The notes: generated by a model not told the origin, from the letters alone. A stretch of DNA of 64,000 nt from Lachnospiraceae bacterium JLR.KK008 (GCA_037015955.1 CP143548.1:551501-615500); one strand, 5' to 3'; numbered from the stretch's first letter, positions 34,590-43,637 are shown. Made by a program: numbers and translations.

Positions 34590-35123
34590 ATGTATTACGG
34601 AAATATCAAGCCATTTTCCATTGAGAATGGACCGGGTGTGCGGGTATCTCTGTTTGTCTCCGGCTGTACGCACAAGTGCGAGGGGTGCTTCAGCGCCGAC
34701 ACCTGGGATTTCCGGTACGGTGAACCCTATACGGAGGAAACGGAAGAAGCAGTGATCGGGATGCTGCGCCCCGCCTATATTCAGGGTTTGACGCTGCTTG
34801 GCGGCGATCCCGGCGAGCCGGTGAATCAGCGGGCGCTGCTGCCGTTGCTTCGGCGGATCAGAAGAGAACTGCCGGGAAAAGATGTGTGGGTCTACAGCGG
34901 TTATCTGTATGAGGAATTCCGCTCCGGCGGTCCGGCCGCCTGCGAGGTCACAGAGGAGTTTCTCTCACTCTGTGATGTGATGGTGGACGGACCATTTGTC
35001 AGAGAACAGAAAAATCAGATGCTCAGTTTTCGCGGTTCGGAAAACCAGCGTATTATCGCTCTGAGAGAGACGGAGCGATTGGGCCGGGTCACGGAGCTGT
35101 CCTGTGACCGGCAGCAGGTGTGA
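34590..35123 (+). CDS. nrdG: Anaerobic ribonucleotide reductase activating protein
   Basis: 177 residues. A radical-SAM enzyme that installs the glycyl radical on NrdD. The cluster motif is C-x3-C-x2-C (Cys26, Cys30, Cys33) in SGCTHKCEGCFS. Further on are LLGGDPGEPVNQRALLPLL and VWVYSGYLYEEF, typical of NrdG. The spacing from nrdD is 12 bp with GGAAGGGGA as RBS. The last 35 bp overlap the 3' end of the convergent P-type ATPase gene. Confidence 0.95.
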   Translation: MYYGNIKPFSIENGPGVRVSLFVSGCTHKCEGCFSADTWDFRYGEPYTEETEEAVIGMLRPAYIQGLTLLGGDPGEPVNQRALLPLLRRIRRELPGKDVWVYSGYLYEEFRSGGPAACEVTEEFLSLCDVMVDGPFVREQKNQMLSFRGSENQRIIALRETERLGRVTELSCDRQQV

Positions 35124-37830
35124 GACAGGTACGCTCTTTCGCAGCCGCCTGTGCAGCCTCTTTTTTATTTGCCGGCCGCAGCAGAAGCATAATCTCATGC
35201 GCGAGAAGCGGAAAAGCGGCCAGTATGAGCAGGAATCCCCACTCTACCGGCAGCAGGTGTACGGTACCGAATGCACGGATAAAAAGAGGAATCTCTGTCA
35301 CGGCAAATTGCAGGCCGAGTCCGATGACCAGGGCGGCAAGCATCAGTTTATTGCGCAGATGGTGCATACGGAAGACGGAGGTATGGATGCTGCGCATACC
35401 GACGGCATGAAACAGCTGAGACATGCCGAGCACGGTGAATGCATATGTCTGGGCGCGCATCCGGATTTCCTCCCGTCCAAGCAGCGCGGCAAGATAAGAA
35501 AACGTCACAGGAAGTCCGCGCTTTGCCAGAATCGTATAGGGAAAGGTGAAAAAGGCGGTCAGGCTGATCGCTGCTATGAGAATGCCATAGAAGCAGGTAC
35601 AGGCCAGCGCGCCGCCGGCAAACAGACTTTCCCCATGCTTTCTCGGGGGCATCTGCATCAGCGCCTGACCGTCGTTGTCGTCGACACCAAGTGCAAGTGC
35701 GGGCAGTGAGTCGGTGATCAGATTGATCCAGAGAATATGGCTGGATTTCAGTGGGGAGGCGAGCCCGGCCGTCACGGCCAGAAACATCGTCATGATCTCT
35801 CCCAGGTTGGAGGAGAGCAGGAAGATGACGGATTTCTTTATGTTTTCATAAACACCGCGCCCTTCTTCGATCGCTTTTTCGATCGTCGCAAAGTTATCGT
35901 CTGTCAGGATCACATCTGCCGCCTGTTTGGCCACATCGGTACCATTTAATCCCATGGCAATGCCAATATCGGCAGCTTTCAGAGAAGGGGCGTCATTGAC
36001 GCCGTCTCCGGTCATGGCTACGATGTTATTTTTAGCCTGAAATCCTTTAACGATCTGTACTTTCTGTGCGGGCGAGATGCGGGCAAAGACACGGACCGTG
36101 TCAAGCCGTCTGACAAAGGCCTCCGGAGAGAGCCGTGATATTTCGCTGCCTGACAGGCACTGGTTTCTGTGCTGGACGATGTTGAGCTGCCTGGCGATGG
36201 CGTATGCGGTATCGATATGATCTCCGGTGATCATGACCGTGCTTACGCCGGCGCTGCGACATGCCTGCACTGCGGCGGCAGCCTCCGGTCTGGCCGGGTC
36301 CTGCATTCCGACAAGTCCGACGAAGGTGAGATCAGTTTCCATCGGGCCGCGGCCATCTGTTTTCATGGCGATCGCCAGAGTGCGCAGCGCCTGCGATGAC
36401 ATGAGTTTCAGGTTTTCCCTGATCTTTGTCAGATGATCTGCAGTGATCGGGCAGGGCTTGCCATAGAGAAGGACCTTGGTACATTTTCTGAGAATTTCAT
36501 CAGGGGCGCCTTTTGTATAACTGACACTTCCGCTGCCGAGACGATGAAAGGTCGTCATCATTTTGCGGTTCGAGTCGAAGGGCAGTTCCTGCAGGCGTGG
36601 CATACGCTGTTCGAGCACTGTGCGCGTGAGGCCTTGTGTGTCTGCCAGTTCAAGCAGAGCCAGTTCCGTGGGGTCGCCGATCTTTTGCCCCGGTTCCAGC
36701 ACGGCATCATTGCATAAAGTCATGCCGGTCAGAAACTCCAGGCAGTCTCTTTTCTGTAATGCGTCGGCTGAGATCAGGCTCTGGTTACAAAAGCAGGTCA
36801 CGACGTGCATCCGGTTTTGGGTCAGCGTTCCTGTCTTGTCGGAGCAGATTACGCTGACAGCGCCGAGCGTCTCCACGGAAGGCAGCCTGCGGATAATTGT
36901 ATGGACGCGCACCATGCGCGTGACACTGAGCGCGAGACAGATGGTGACAATGGCAGGCAGCCCCTCCGGCACGGCGGCGACGGCAAGAGAGATTGCGGTA
37001 ATGAGCATATCAAAGAGATTTCTGTGCTGCAGGACACTGATCAGAAAGAGAAGGGCACATAAAATCAGAGAGAGAATGCTCAGCACGGTTCCCAGTTCTC
37101 CCAGACGCTTTTGCAGAGGCGTCAGCTCTTCCCGGGCTTCCTGGATCATGGAGGCGATCTTTCCGATCTCTGTGTTCACTCCGGTGGCTGTGACGATGCC
37201 CGTTCCTCTTCCGTATGTGACGATTGTCGACATATATGCCATATTGAGCCGGTCTCCGAGAGGAATTTCCGGGCCGGCATTCTCTCTGACACGGACAAAG
37301 GCCGCCGCGTCTTTTTCTACAGGGACGGATTCTCCCGTGAGTGCGGATTCTTCCGTTTTCAGGCTTTCCGATTCAATCAGGCGCAGATCGGCAGGAACCT
37401 GACAGCCAGCCTCCAGACAAACGACATCGCCAATGACGAGAGAGGAGGCTGGAATTTCCGCTTTTCTGCCGTCCCGGATAACGACGGCATGAGGACTGGT
37501 CAGCTTCTTCAGGGAGTCAAGCGCTCTCTGCGCTTTTCCCTCCTGGATAAGACCGATCAGTGCATTCATGATGACGACGAACAATATGATGATGGTATCG
37601 CTCACCTCATCAAGCAGAAGAGAAATAGCGGCGGCAGCCAGCAGCACATAGATCAGGGGGTCCTGAAGCTGTCCGAGAAACCGGACGAGCGGATTCTTTT
37701 TTCCGGCAGCGGGCAGCTCGTTTTTTCCGTCCGTGCGCAGCCTCCTTCCTGCTTCCATTTCCGTGAGGCCTTTTTGCATATCGCTTTTCAGTATCGTGCA
37801 TGTTTCTTTGATGCTTTTTGATTCAAACAT
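35089..37830 (-). CDS. Calcium-translocating P-type ATPase (P2 family)
   Basis: 913 residues. The cation-transporting ATPase N-terminal domain, then the actuator motif LTGESVPVEKD, the PEGLP membrane motif (VAAVPEGLPAIVTICLALSVTRM), the phosphorylation site ICSDKTGTLTQNRM, KGAPDEIL in the nucleotide domain, TGDGVNDAPSLKAADIGIAMG in the hinge, and a C-terminal membrane domain with SHILWINLITDSLPALALG. These place it with SERCA/PMR1-like Ca2+ pumps, exporting Ca2+ (perhaps Mn2+) from the cell. It is monocistronic and overlaps nrdG at the 3' end. Confidence 0.92.
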   Translation of the reverse strand: MFESKSIKETCTILKSDMQKGLTEMEAGRRLRTDGKNELPAAGKKNPLVRFLGQLQDPLIYVLLAAAAISLLLDEVSDTIIILFVVIMNALIGLIQEGKAQRALDSLKKLTSPHAVVIRDGRKAEIPASSLVIGDVVCLEAGCQVPADLRLIESESLKTEESALTGESVPVEKDAAAFVRVRENAGPEIPLGDRLNMAYMSTIVTYGRGTGIVTATGVNTEIGKIASMIQEAREELTPLQKRLGELGTVLSILSLILCALLFLISVLQHRNLFDMLITAISLAVAAVPEGLPAIVTICLALSVTRMVRVHTIIRRLPSVETLGAVSVICSDKTGTLTQNRMHVVTCFCNQSLISADALQKRDCLEFLTGMTLCNDAVLEPGQKIGDPTELALLELADTQGLTRTVLEQRMPRLQELPFDSNRKMMTTFHRLGSGSVSYTKGAPDEILRKCTKVLLYGKPCPITADHLTKIRENLKLMSSQALRTLAIAMKTDGRGPMETDLTFVGLVGMQDPARPEAAAAVQACRSAGVSTVMITGDHIDTAYAIARQLNIVQHRNQCLSGSEISRLSPEAFVRRLDTVRVFARISPAQKVQIVKGFQAKNNIVAMTGDGVNDAPSLKAADIGIAMGLNGTDVAKQAADVILTDDNFATIEKAIEEGRGVYENIKKSVIFLLSSNLGEIMTMFLAVTAGLASPLKSSHILWINLITDSLPALALGVDDNDGQALMQMPPRKHGESLFAGGALACTCFYGILIAAISLTAFFTFPYTILAKRGLPVTFSYLAALLGREEIRMRAQTYAFTVLGMSQLFHAVGMRSIHTSVFRMHHLRNKLMLAALVIGLGLQFAVTEIPLFIRAFGTVHLLPVEWGFLLILAAFPLLAHEIMLLLRPANKKEAAQAAAKERTCLTPAAGHRTAP

Positions 37831-37846
37831 AGGTCACTCCTGTGTA

Positions 37847-37880
37847 CCGCCGTGCGGCCAGTCCGCAGGCGGATTTTTTT
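37847..37880 (+). terminator. Plus-strand terminator-like hairpin between divergent genes
   Basis: CCGCC-G-TGCGG (37847-37857) pairs with CCGCA-GGCGG (37863-37872) around a 5-nt loop, followed by seven T (37874-37880). It points right although the gene on its left is on the minus strand. Confidence 0.65.
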
Positions 37881-37983
37881 ATACAAGCATATGGCGTGTT
37901 GGGACAAAATATGTTGCCGTTTATGACATGACGGTTAAGAAATCCGGTGATCAGCCGATAACTGATACAGGAGGTGGATGACA

Positions 37984-38643
37984 ATGATAAACAGTAATAT
38001 AGAACAGGGAAGCTGGACAGATTCTTTTCATCAATATCGGGCGGATATTATGAACAAAATTAAAAGAGGAGAAACGGAGGACTCGATTGCGATCGGCGGT
38101 TCTTCCTTTACCCAGACCGAGTGGAAGCGGGCGCTGAAGAGCGTGGATAAACAACTGGAGGACATAAAAGAAGAGCAGCGGATTCGTTTCGAGAAGGAAG
38201 GGGATCGGGCGGAAGCCGTACGGGCCTATGAGGCGGCCGTTGCCGGCAAGGGAAGCGCGATGGATTCTCTTCATCAGGTGTCGGATGTTCCTTATGGATA
38301 TATGGCCAAAGACGGTGTGATCGAATATAACGGGGTTGTCTTTGTCTGCGACTCCCTGACGAACAGTATCTGTCTGGGAGATGTGAGCGATAAGGAAAAT
38401 ACGCTGACGATCCCGCTGGAAGCCGGCGGCTGTCTGAAAGTAAACAGGAATAATCTGGATGAGCTGCAAAAGGCGATCGGCATGTTTTCGCCGGAAGATG
38501 TGAACCGCATTCTGCGTGCGATCACCAAGGACAGAAAGACAAGGGAGATGGCACAGGAGCTGGAAGAGACGGAGTCGACAGTGACGGATCTGGGAGCGGA
38601 AGATGCGGCGCAGGTGTCTGAGTCGTCTAAGAGTAAAAAATGA
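37984..38643 (+). CDS. Conserved hypothetical protein, coiled and hydrophilic
   Basis: 219 residues, no signal peptide or membrane segment. The N-terminal half is rich in charged residues (KRGETEDSIAIGGSSFTQTEWKRALKSVDKQLEDIKEEQRIRFEKEGDRAEAVRAYEAAVAG, probably helical). The middle holds GVIEYNGVVFVCDSLTNSICLGDVSDKENTLTIPLEAGGCLKVNRNNLDELQKAIGMFSPEDVNRILRAI. I do not recognise the family. ATG 37984 is preferred over the ATG at 37978, which is only 2 bases from CAGGAGG. The stop overlaps the DUF2752 start by 4 bp, so the two are co-translated. A weak promoter (TTGGGA-17-TATGAC, 37899-37927) lies upstream. Confidence 0.7.
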   Translation: MINSNIEQGSWTDSFHQYRADIMNKIKRGETEDSIAIGGSSFTQTEWKRALKSVDKQLEDIKEEQRIRFEKEGDRAEAVRAYEAAVAGKGSAMDSLHQVSDVPYGYMAKDGVIEYNGVVFVCDSLTNSICLGDVSDKENTLTIPLEAGGCLKVNRNNLDELQKAIGMFSPEDVNRILRAITKDRKTREMAQELEETESTVTDLGAEDAAQVSESSKSKK

Positions 38644-39131
38644 ATCGGATCAGCAGGAGAGAGATTAGAAAGATGCCGGGCAGGATTGTTGCAGACCTGA
38701 AAGAGTATCGCTTTGCAATCGCGGGTCTGCTCGTCTATAGTATGATTACCAGACTGATATTTCATGCGTTTTGTCCGATGGTGATCGTGACGGGGCTGCC
38801 CTGTCCGGGCTGCGGCCTGAACAGGGCGGTCCTGTTTCTGCTGCGGGGAGAGTTTGCACGTTCCTTTGCTCTCCATCCTCTGGCAGCGCTGTGGCTGGCG
38901 CTGATCTTCTGGTTTCTGGCCGGCCGTTATGTGGCAGGGCGCCGGGTGTCGAGGGGCTTTATGGTCTGCCTGGGCATTGTGGCGGCTGCCACGTTAGTGT
39001 TATACGGTTATCGTATGTTATGGCTGTTTCCTGATTATCCGCCTGCGTCCTATACGGGCGGCAGTCTGTGCGAACGGCTTTTCCCCGAATATCGTCAGGA
39101 AGTTCTTGCGTTTTTTCGGTTGTTTCGATAA
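38640..39131 (+). CDS. DUF2752 family membrane protein
   Basis: 163 residues with three or four membrane segments. The diagnostic DUF2752 motif is seen in TGLPCPGCGLNRAVLFLLRGEFARSFALHPLAAL (about 52-85): a CPGCG motif, an Arg-Ala pair and a His-Pro. Function of the family is unknown. ATG 38640 overlaps the upstream stop (ATGA). Confidence 0.85.
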   Translation: MNRISRREIRKMPGRIVADLKEYRFAIAGLLVYSMITRLIFHAFCPMVIVTGLPCPGCGLNRAVLFLLRGEFARSFALHPLAALWLALIFWFLAGRYVAGRRVSRGFMVCLGIVAAATLVLYGYRMLWLFPDYPPASYTGGSLCERLFPEYRQEVLAFFRLFR

Positions 39132-39148
39132 AAAATGTGTGCTATACT
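39120..39148 (+). promoter_or_regulatory. Promoter for the small membrane protein gene
   Basis: TTGTTT (39120-39125), 17-bp spacer, TATACT (39143-39148), with TG at 39140-39141 making an extended -10. Confidence 0.65.
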
Positions 39149-39204
39149 GGATAAAACAAACGGCGAGTGAAAAACTCAGGGATTGACAGATAAGGGGTAA
39201 GTAA

Positions 39205-39564
39205 ATGGACAACAATAATATGTATGGACAGAATCAAAATGGTTATGGTCAAAATCAGAATGGCACACAGAGCGGACAGCAGTATTCTTCTTATTATGAA
39301 GCGCCTGCCCAGCCGCAGGTGCAGGTACCAATCGGGCAGGATCTGGAAGAGCCGGTTACGATGGGAGAATGGCTGATCACGATGCTGCTCATGTGCATTC
39401 CGTGTGTCAACATTGTTTTGATGTTTGTGTGGGCGTTTGGCAGCTCCACGAAAAAGAGCAAATCAAACTATTTCAAGGCATCGTTGATCTGCTCTGCAAT
39501 CGGTATCGGACTCTGGTTTATTATGATGATTCTGATGTCTGCCGGAATGGTGGCAGCTCTGTAA
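39205..39564 (+). CDS. Small membrane protein with Asn/Gln-rich N-terminus
   Basis: 119 residues. The first 25 or so residues consist of a low-complexity YGQNQNG-type repeat (NNNMYGQNQNGYGQNQNGTQSGQQYSS). A linker with PAQPQVQVP follows, then two membrane segments (about 54-75 and 92-115) around a basic loop (GSSTKKSKSNYFKASLI). Proteins with this layout (disordered head plus two helices of the "EWLITMLLMCIPCVNIV" type) are common in Firmicutes; their function is not known to me. AAGGGGTAAG is a weak RBS. Confidence 0.8.
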   Translation: MDNNNMYGQNQNGYGQNQNGTQSGQQYSSYYEAPAQPQVQVPIGQDLEEPVTMGEWLITMLLMCIPCVNIVLMFVWAFGSSTKKSKSNYFKASLICSAIGIGLWFIMMILMSAGMVAAL

Positions 39565-39575
39565 GCGGACAGATG

Positions 39576-40436
39576 CTACCGGCTCCATCTGCCGGAGGCT
39601 CCGCATGGCAGTACGAGACCGCTGTCCGTGACGGGCAGGCCGATCTCGCCGGCCTCCACATGACCGCCGAATTTTTTGACGATCACGCTGTTGATCATGT
39701 AAGACAGGACAGCGGGCTGCAGCCCTGTTGTATAAGAGTTGATCAGGTAAAAGACAGCGTCCGGCGATAAGATCTGTGCGGTCAGTTCCAGAAAAGGATA
39801 GACAGATTGTTCTATTTTCCAAATTTCACCTTTTGGTCCCCGTCCATAGGAGGGCGGGTCCAGAAGGATACCGTCATATTGACTGCCGCGCCGGATTTCG
39901 CGCTGCACGAACTTTACGCAGTCGTCTACGAGCCAGCGGATCGGAGCATCCGCCAGACCCGAAGAGGCGGCGTTTTCTTTTGCCCAGCCGACCATGCCTT
40001 TGGAGGCATCGACGTGAGTCACCGCTGCTCCCGCTTTCGCGGCGGCGAGGGTGGCGCCGCCTGTATAGGCGAACAGATTTAGTATTTTCAGCGGCCGCCC
40101 GGCGGTCCTGATCTTTTCTGAAAACCAGTTCCAGTTTACCGCCTGTTCGGGGAAAAGTCCGGTGTGCTTGAATTTAAACGGTTTCAGATGGAAAGTCAGA
40201 TCCCTGTAGTGGATTGACCATTCGTCAGGCAGATGGGCGCCTTTCCATTCTCCGCCGCCATTGCTGCTGCGATAGTAGTGCCCGTCGGGATGTTTCCAGG
40301 CGGGATTTTTTCTTTCTGTATTCCAGATGACCTGGGGGTCCGGCCTGACGAGGATATAATCTCCCCAGCGTTCCAGCTTTTCTCCGTCCGAGGTATCCAG
40401 CACTTCATATTCTTTCCAGGTATCGGCAATCCACAT
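39576..40436 (-). CDS. Class I SAM-dependent methyltransferase, RlmI/RlmK-like
   Basis: 286 residues. The SAM-binding motif is ILNLFAYTGGATLAAAKAGAAVTHVDASKGMVGWAKENA (about 118-157), followed by IRWLVDDCVKFVQRE and the catalytic-type motif DGILLDPPSYGRGPKGE. The DPPSYGRG segment is usual for 23S rRNA cytosine-5 or guanine methylases of the RlmI/RlmKL group, but an N-terminal PUA domain is absent. Target unknown. It is convergent with the small membrane gene and divergent from putP. Confidence 0.85.
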   Translation of the reverse strand: MWIADTWKEYEVLDTSDGEKLERWGDYILVRPDPQVIWNTERKNPAWKHPDGHYYRSSNGGGEWKGAHLPDEWSIHYRDLTFHLKPFKFKHTGLFPEQAVNWNWFSEKIRTAGRPLKILNLFAYTGGATLAAAKAGAAVTHVDASKGMVGWAKENAASSGLADAPIRWLVDDCVKFVQREIRRGSQYDGILLDPPSYGRGPKGEIWKIEQSVYPFLELTAQILSPDAVFYLINSYTTGLQPAVLSYMINSVIVKKFGGHVEAGEIGLPVTDSGLVLPCGASGRWSR

Positions 40437-40537
40437 GATAACAGTCTCCTTTTTCTTTCTATCATACTATACGATCAGCGACAAGGCAATTTATTACATT
40501 AAAAAATTACCGTGGTGAATGGATGCAACGGAAGTTG

Positions 40538-40567
40538 TTGACGTCATGCACTTTTCTATATTATAAT
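40538..40567 (+). promoter_or_regulatory. Promoter of putP
   Basis: TTGACG (40538-40543), 18-bp spacer, TATAAT (40562-40567). Confidence 0.7.
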
Positions 40568-40627
40568 GATACCCGATGTCATATGGGATGTAGTATTACA
40601 GGAATGGAATGAGAGGAAGAGGAGAAT

Positions 40628-42169
40628 ATGCAGGGATCGATCATATGGATTTTAGCGGCCTTTGTGATATATCTGTTGTTGATGATAGTCATCGGGCTTA
40701 TGTATGCGAAAAAAAATGAAAATGCAGAAGATTATTTTCTGGGCGGCAGGAAGCTGAGCGGTGCGGTGGCGGCGCTCTCCGCACAGGCGTCCGATATGAG
40801 CGGCTGGCTGCTCATGGGACTGCCTGGATCCGTCTATGCGCTGGGGACAGGACAGTCGTGGATCGCCATCGGTCTGTTTATCGGCACTGTTTGCAACTGG
40901 CTGTTTATTTCCAAACGGCTTCGCAGATATACGATCCGTGCAGGCAACGCACTGACACTCCCTACATACTTTGAAAACAGATTTCATGACCGGAAGCGGG
41001 TACTGCTGTTTATCTCTTCCGTGACAATCGTCATCTTTTTCCTTGTATATACGGCTTCAGCGCTGGCAGCGGGAGGGAAGCTCTTTACTTCCGTGTTTGG
41101 AGTGGAGTATAAGATCGCGCTGACGATCGGGGCAGCCGTTATTTTGATCTATACGTTTCTGGGCGGATTTCTTGCGGTCTGTACGACAGACTTCATTCAG
41201 GGAATGCTGATGCTGGTGGCGCTTCTGATTGTGCCGCTTGTCGCTTATATCACCATGAGCGGCGATATAGTGTCCGCTCTGGAGGCAAGCGGTGTGGCCG
41301 GAGGCGCGCCGGCTTATATGAGCCTGATGAGCAACGGCGGCAAAGCGTATGGAGCTGTCGATATTATCTCACAGATTGCCTGGGGGCTTGGCTACTGCGG
41401 TATGCCGCATATCCTGGTCCGTTTTATGGCGGTAAAGAATGAAAAAGAACTGAACAAGTCCAAAGGGATCGCTATCATATGGGTGGCATTGTCACTGATA
41501 TTTGCCTGTATGATCGGTGTGCTCGGAAGAGCCTATCTGTATCCGGGACTTCTGACAGACGGAGCGGAAGAGAAAGTATTTATTGAGATGATTATTAAGA
41601 TGTTCACGGTAGACTATCGTCTTCCGATCGTGGGCGGGCTGTTTCTGTGCGGGATACTAGCGGCGATTATGTCCACAGCAGATTCCCAGCTTCTTGTCAG
41701 CGCCTCCAGTGTGGCGGAAGATATTTACCGGGGTGTGATTAAAAAAGAGGCGGACGACAAGGCGGTGCTGCGCATGAGCCGGGTGACCGTGCTTGTCATC
41801 GCGGTGCTGGCCTATATCATCGCGCTTGATCCGAACAGCTCCATTATGGGGCTGGTGTCCAATGCCTGGGCAGGCCTGGGAGCGGCTTTCGGGCCTACGG
41901 TACTTCTGTCTCTGTTCTGGAGACGCACTAATTTTCAGGGGGCGGTGGCAGGTATCGTCACAGGAGCTCTGACGGTCATCATCTGGGATTACATCCCGCT
42001 GGTGGGCGGACAGACGCCGGGAAGCGCCACTGGTCTGTATTCGCTTGTAATTGGCTTTGCCCTGAGTCTTCTGGCGATCGTTGTCGTCAGTCTGGCAACA
42101 CCGGCGCCTTCGGCGGAAATGATGCAGGAATTTGACGATGTGGTCAATAACCGGAACATCGAAGGGTAA
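40628..42169 (+). CDS. putP: Sodium/proline symporter
   Basis: 513 residues with 12-13 membrane segments of the SSS (LeuT-fold) family. PutP-specific segments: YAKKNENAEDYFLGGRKLSGAVAALSAQASDMSGWLLMGLPG at the start, ISKRLRRYTIRAGNALTLPTYFENRF, LGGFLAVCTTDFIQGMLMLVAL and ILAAIMSTADSQLLVSASSVAEDIYR (Na+ site serines). It imports proline with Na+. RBS GAGGAAGAGGAG. Two hairpins follow the stop. Confidence 0.92.
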   Translation: MQGSIIWILAAFVIYLLLMIVIGLMYAKKNENAEDYFLGGRKLSGAVAALSAQASDMSGWLLMGLPGSVYALGTGQSWIAIGLFIGTVCNWLFISKRLRRYTIRAGNALTLPTYFENRFHDRKRVLLFISSVTIVIFFLVYTASALAAGGKLFTSVFGVEYKIALTIGAAVILIYTFLGGFLAVCTTDFIQGMLMLVALLIVPLVAYITMSGDIVSALEASGVAGGAPAYMSLMSNGGKAYGAVDIISQIAWGLGYCGMPHILVRFMAVKNEKELNKSKGIAIIWVALSLIFACMIGVLGRAYLYPGLLTDGAEEKVFIEMIIKMFTVDYRLPIVGGLFLCGILAAIMSTADSQLLVSASSVAEDIYRGVIKKEADDKAVLRMSRVTVLVIAVLAYIIALDPNSSIMGLVSNAWAGLGAAFGPTVLLSLFWRRTNFQGAVAGIVTGALTVIIWDYIPLVGGQTPGSATGLYSLVIGFALSLLAIVVVSLATPAPSAEMMQEFDDVVNNRNIEG

Positions 42170-42198
42170 GGAAACCATAACTGCAGATAACTTTATGC

Positions 42199-42273
42199 GC
42201 CGGGAACCGGACACGGTTCCCGGCAGAGAAATGATGTACAGGTGTTGGGGAATCGCGGATGCGCGATTTTTTT
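42199..42273 (+). terminator. Double hairpin terminator of putP
   Basis: First hairpin: GCCGGGAACC (42199-42208) with a perfect complement at 42215-42224, no T tract. Second: AATCGCG (42251-42257) with CGCGATT (42262-42268), loop GATG, then a T run to 42273. The second should end putP transcription before the ribosomal operon. Confidence 0.8.
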
Positions 42274-42311
42274 CTTTCATTAAAAAATTATTAAATTTTT
42301 TCCAAAAACGC

Positions 42312-42340
42312 TTGCAATCTTCTGAAACACCCGTTATACT
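42312..42340 (+). promoter_or_regulatory. Promoter of the S10-spc-alpha ribosomal operon
   Basis: TTGCAA (42312-42317), 17-bp spacer, TATACT (42335-42340). This starts transcription about 230 bases before rpsJ. The same TTGCAA -35 recurs in the promoter before rpmJ. Confidence 0.85.
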
Positions 42341-42347
42341 AGTCTAT

Positions 42348-42574
42348 GCTGTGACATGATAGCGATGAAACGTGAGGTTGCTGCCCATTGTGGCAGGTTT
42401 TCCGTGGAGCGAATGTCAAGTTAGGAAACTGACGACAAGTCACTGTACAGGCAACAGAGGTCTACCATAAGAGTAGAAACGACGTGTGAGTATTTATGAC
42501 ACACACGGGAGAGTGTACAGTCACCGCTTGTCGTACTTAAGATCAGAAAGTGCGAAAAGGAGGCGACTTTTTTT
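42348..42574 (+). promoter_or_regulatory. Structured 5' leader RNA of the S10 operon
   Basis: The gene-free stretch from putP to rpsJ ends with a leader that folds. ACGACAAG (42432-42439) pairs with CTTGTCGT (42527-42534) and ACTGTACA (42442-42449) with TGTACAGT (42514-42521), closing a long-range stem. Inside it are CTAC/GTAG (42462-42476) and CGTGTG/CACACG (42483-42507) hairpins, and before it a GTCAAGTT/AAACTGAC hairpin near 42415-42432. GTACTT/AAGTGC after it ends just before the rpsJ ribosome site. In other bacteria the S10 leader is bound by L4 for feedback; that role here is inference. Confidence 0.6.
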
Positions 42575-42892
42575 ATGGCAAGTCAGGTAATGAGAATTAC
42601 ATTAAAAGCTTATGAGCATCAGCTGGTTGATGCTTCTGCCAAAAAAATCATCGAAACAGTTAAGAAAAACGGATCTCAGGTGAGCGGGCCGGTACCCCTT
42701 CCCACGAAAAAGGAAGTGGTTACAATTCTCAGGGCAGTTCACAAATATAAAGATTCCCGTGAGCAGTTCGAGCAGAGAACTCATAAGAGACTGATTGACA
42801 TCATTTCACCGACGCCAAAGACGGTGGATGCGCTGCAGAGACTGGAAATGCCGGCGGGCGTGTACATCGATATTAAAATGAAGAACAAATAA
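42575..42892 (+). CDS. rpsJ: 30S ribosomal protein S10
   Basis: 105 residues, matching S10 ([70 protein letters not shown]). S10 sits in the 30S head and also works as NusE in antitermination. It is the first gene of the operon; the RBS AAAGGAGG lies 12 bases before the ATG, with a T7 run between. Confidence 0.98.
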   Translation: MASQVMRITLKAYEHQLVDASAKKIIETVKKNGSQVSGPVPLPTKKEVVTILRAVHKYKDSREQFEQRTHKRLIDIISPTPKTVDALQRLEMPAGVYIDIKMKNK

Positions 42893-42953
42893 CCCCTACT
42901 AGTATGAACGGTCTGTCCGTTCCGCTGTAGAACAAACAGGAGGTAAAAAGGAA

Positions 42954-43637
42954 ATGAAGAAAGCGATTTTAGCAACTAAAGTCGGCATGACACAGATCTT
43001 TGATGAAGACGGCACCCTGATTCCGGTAACCGTGCTTCAGGCAGGACCCTGTGTGGTGACACAGATAAAGACGCTGGAAAACGATGGCTACAGCGCAGTA
43101 CAGGTCGGTTTTGTGGATAAGAAAGACAGGATCGTCAACAGAGACAAAGGCGGCAAAAAAGAAGTCATCCACAGACATGGCGTGAACAAAGCGCAGAAGG
43201 GACATTTTGAAAAAGCAGGTGTTTCTTCCAAGAGATATGTGAGAGAGCTGAAGCTGGAGAATGCACAGGATTATGCGCTTGGCAATGAGATCAAGGCAGA
43301 TATTTTCGCAGCAGGCGACAGAGTGGATGCGACGGCTATTTCCAAAGGAAAAGGGTTCCAGGGCGCCATCAAGAGACATGGACAGCACAGAGGGCCTATG
43401 GCTCACGGTTCCAAATTCCATCGTCATCAGGGTTCCAACGGTGCATGTTCTTCTCCGAGCAAAGTATTTAAGGGAAAAGGAATGCCGGGTCATATGGGCT
43501 GTGTGAGAGTCACTGTCCAGAATTTAAGCATCGTGAGAGCAGACGCAGAGAAGAATCTGCTTCTCGTAAAAGGTGCGGTGCCAGGACCGAAAAAAGCTCT
43601 GGTAACAATTAAAGAGACTACGAGAGTAGAAGCTTAA
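42954..43637 (+). CDS. rplC: 50S ribosomal protein L3
   Basis: 227 residues. L3 is an early assembly protein near the peptidyl-transferase centre. It starts [36 protein letters not shown] and has the central loop [55 protein letters not shown] precedes the ATG. Gap to rpsJ is 61 bp. Confidence 0.98.
   Translation: MKKAILATKVGMTQIFDEDGTLIPVTVLQAGPCVVTQIKTLENDGYSAVQVGFVDKKDRIVNRDKGGKKEVIHRHGVNKAQKGHFEKAGVSSKRYVRELKLENAQDYALGNEIKADIFAAGDRVDATAISKGKGFQGAIKRHGQHRGPMAHGSKFHRHQGSNGACSSPSKVFKGKGMPGHMGCVRVTVQNLSIVRADAEKNLLLVKGAVPGPKKALVTIKETTRVEA

Noticed and set aside
36563-37402. 279-residue plus-strand frame inside the Ca2+-ATPase gene
   Set aside because: It is antisense to conserved ATPase motifs (DKTGT, PEGLP) and shows no recognisable domain.
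42199-42224. First putP hairpin as the sole terminator
   Set aside because: It has a perfect stem but no T tract; the second hairpin at 42251 fits termination better.
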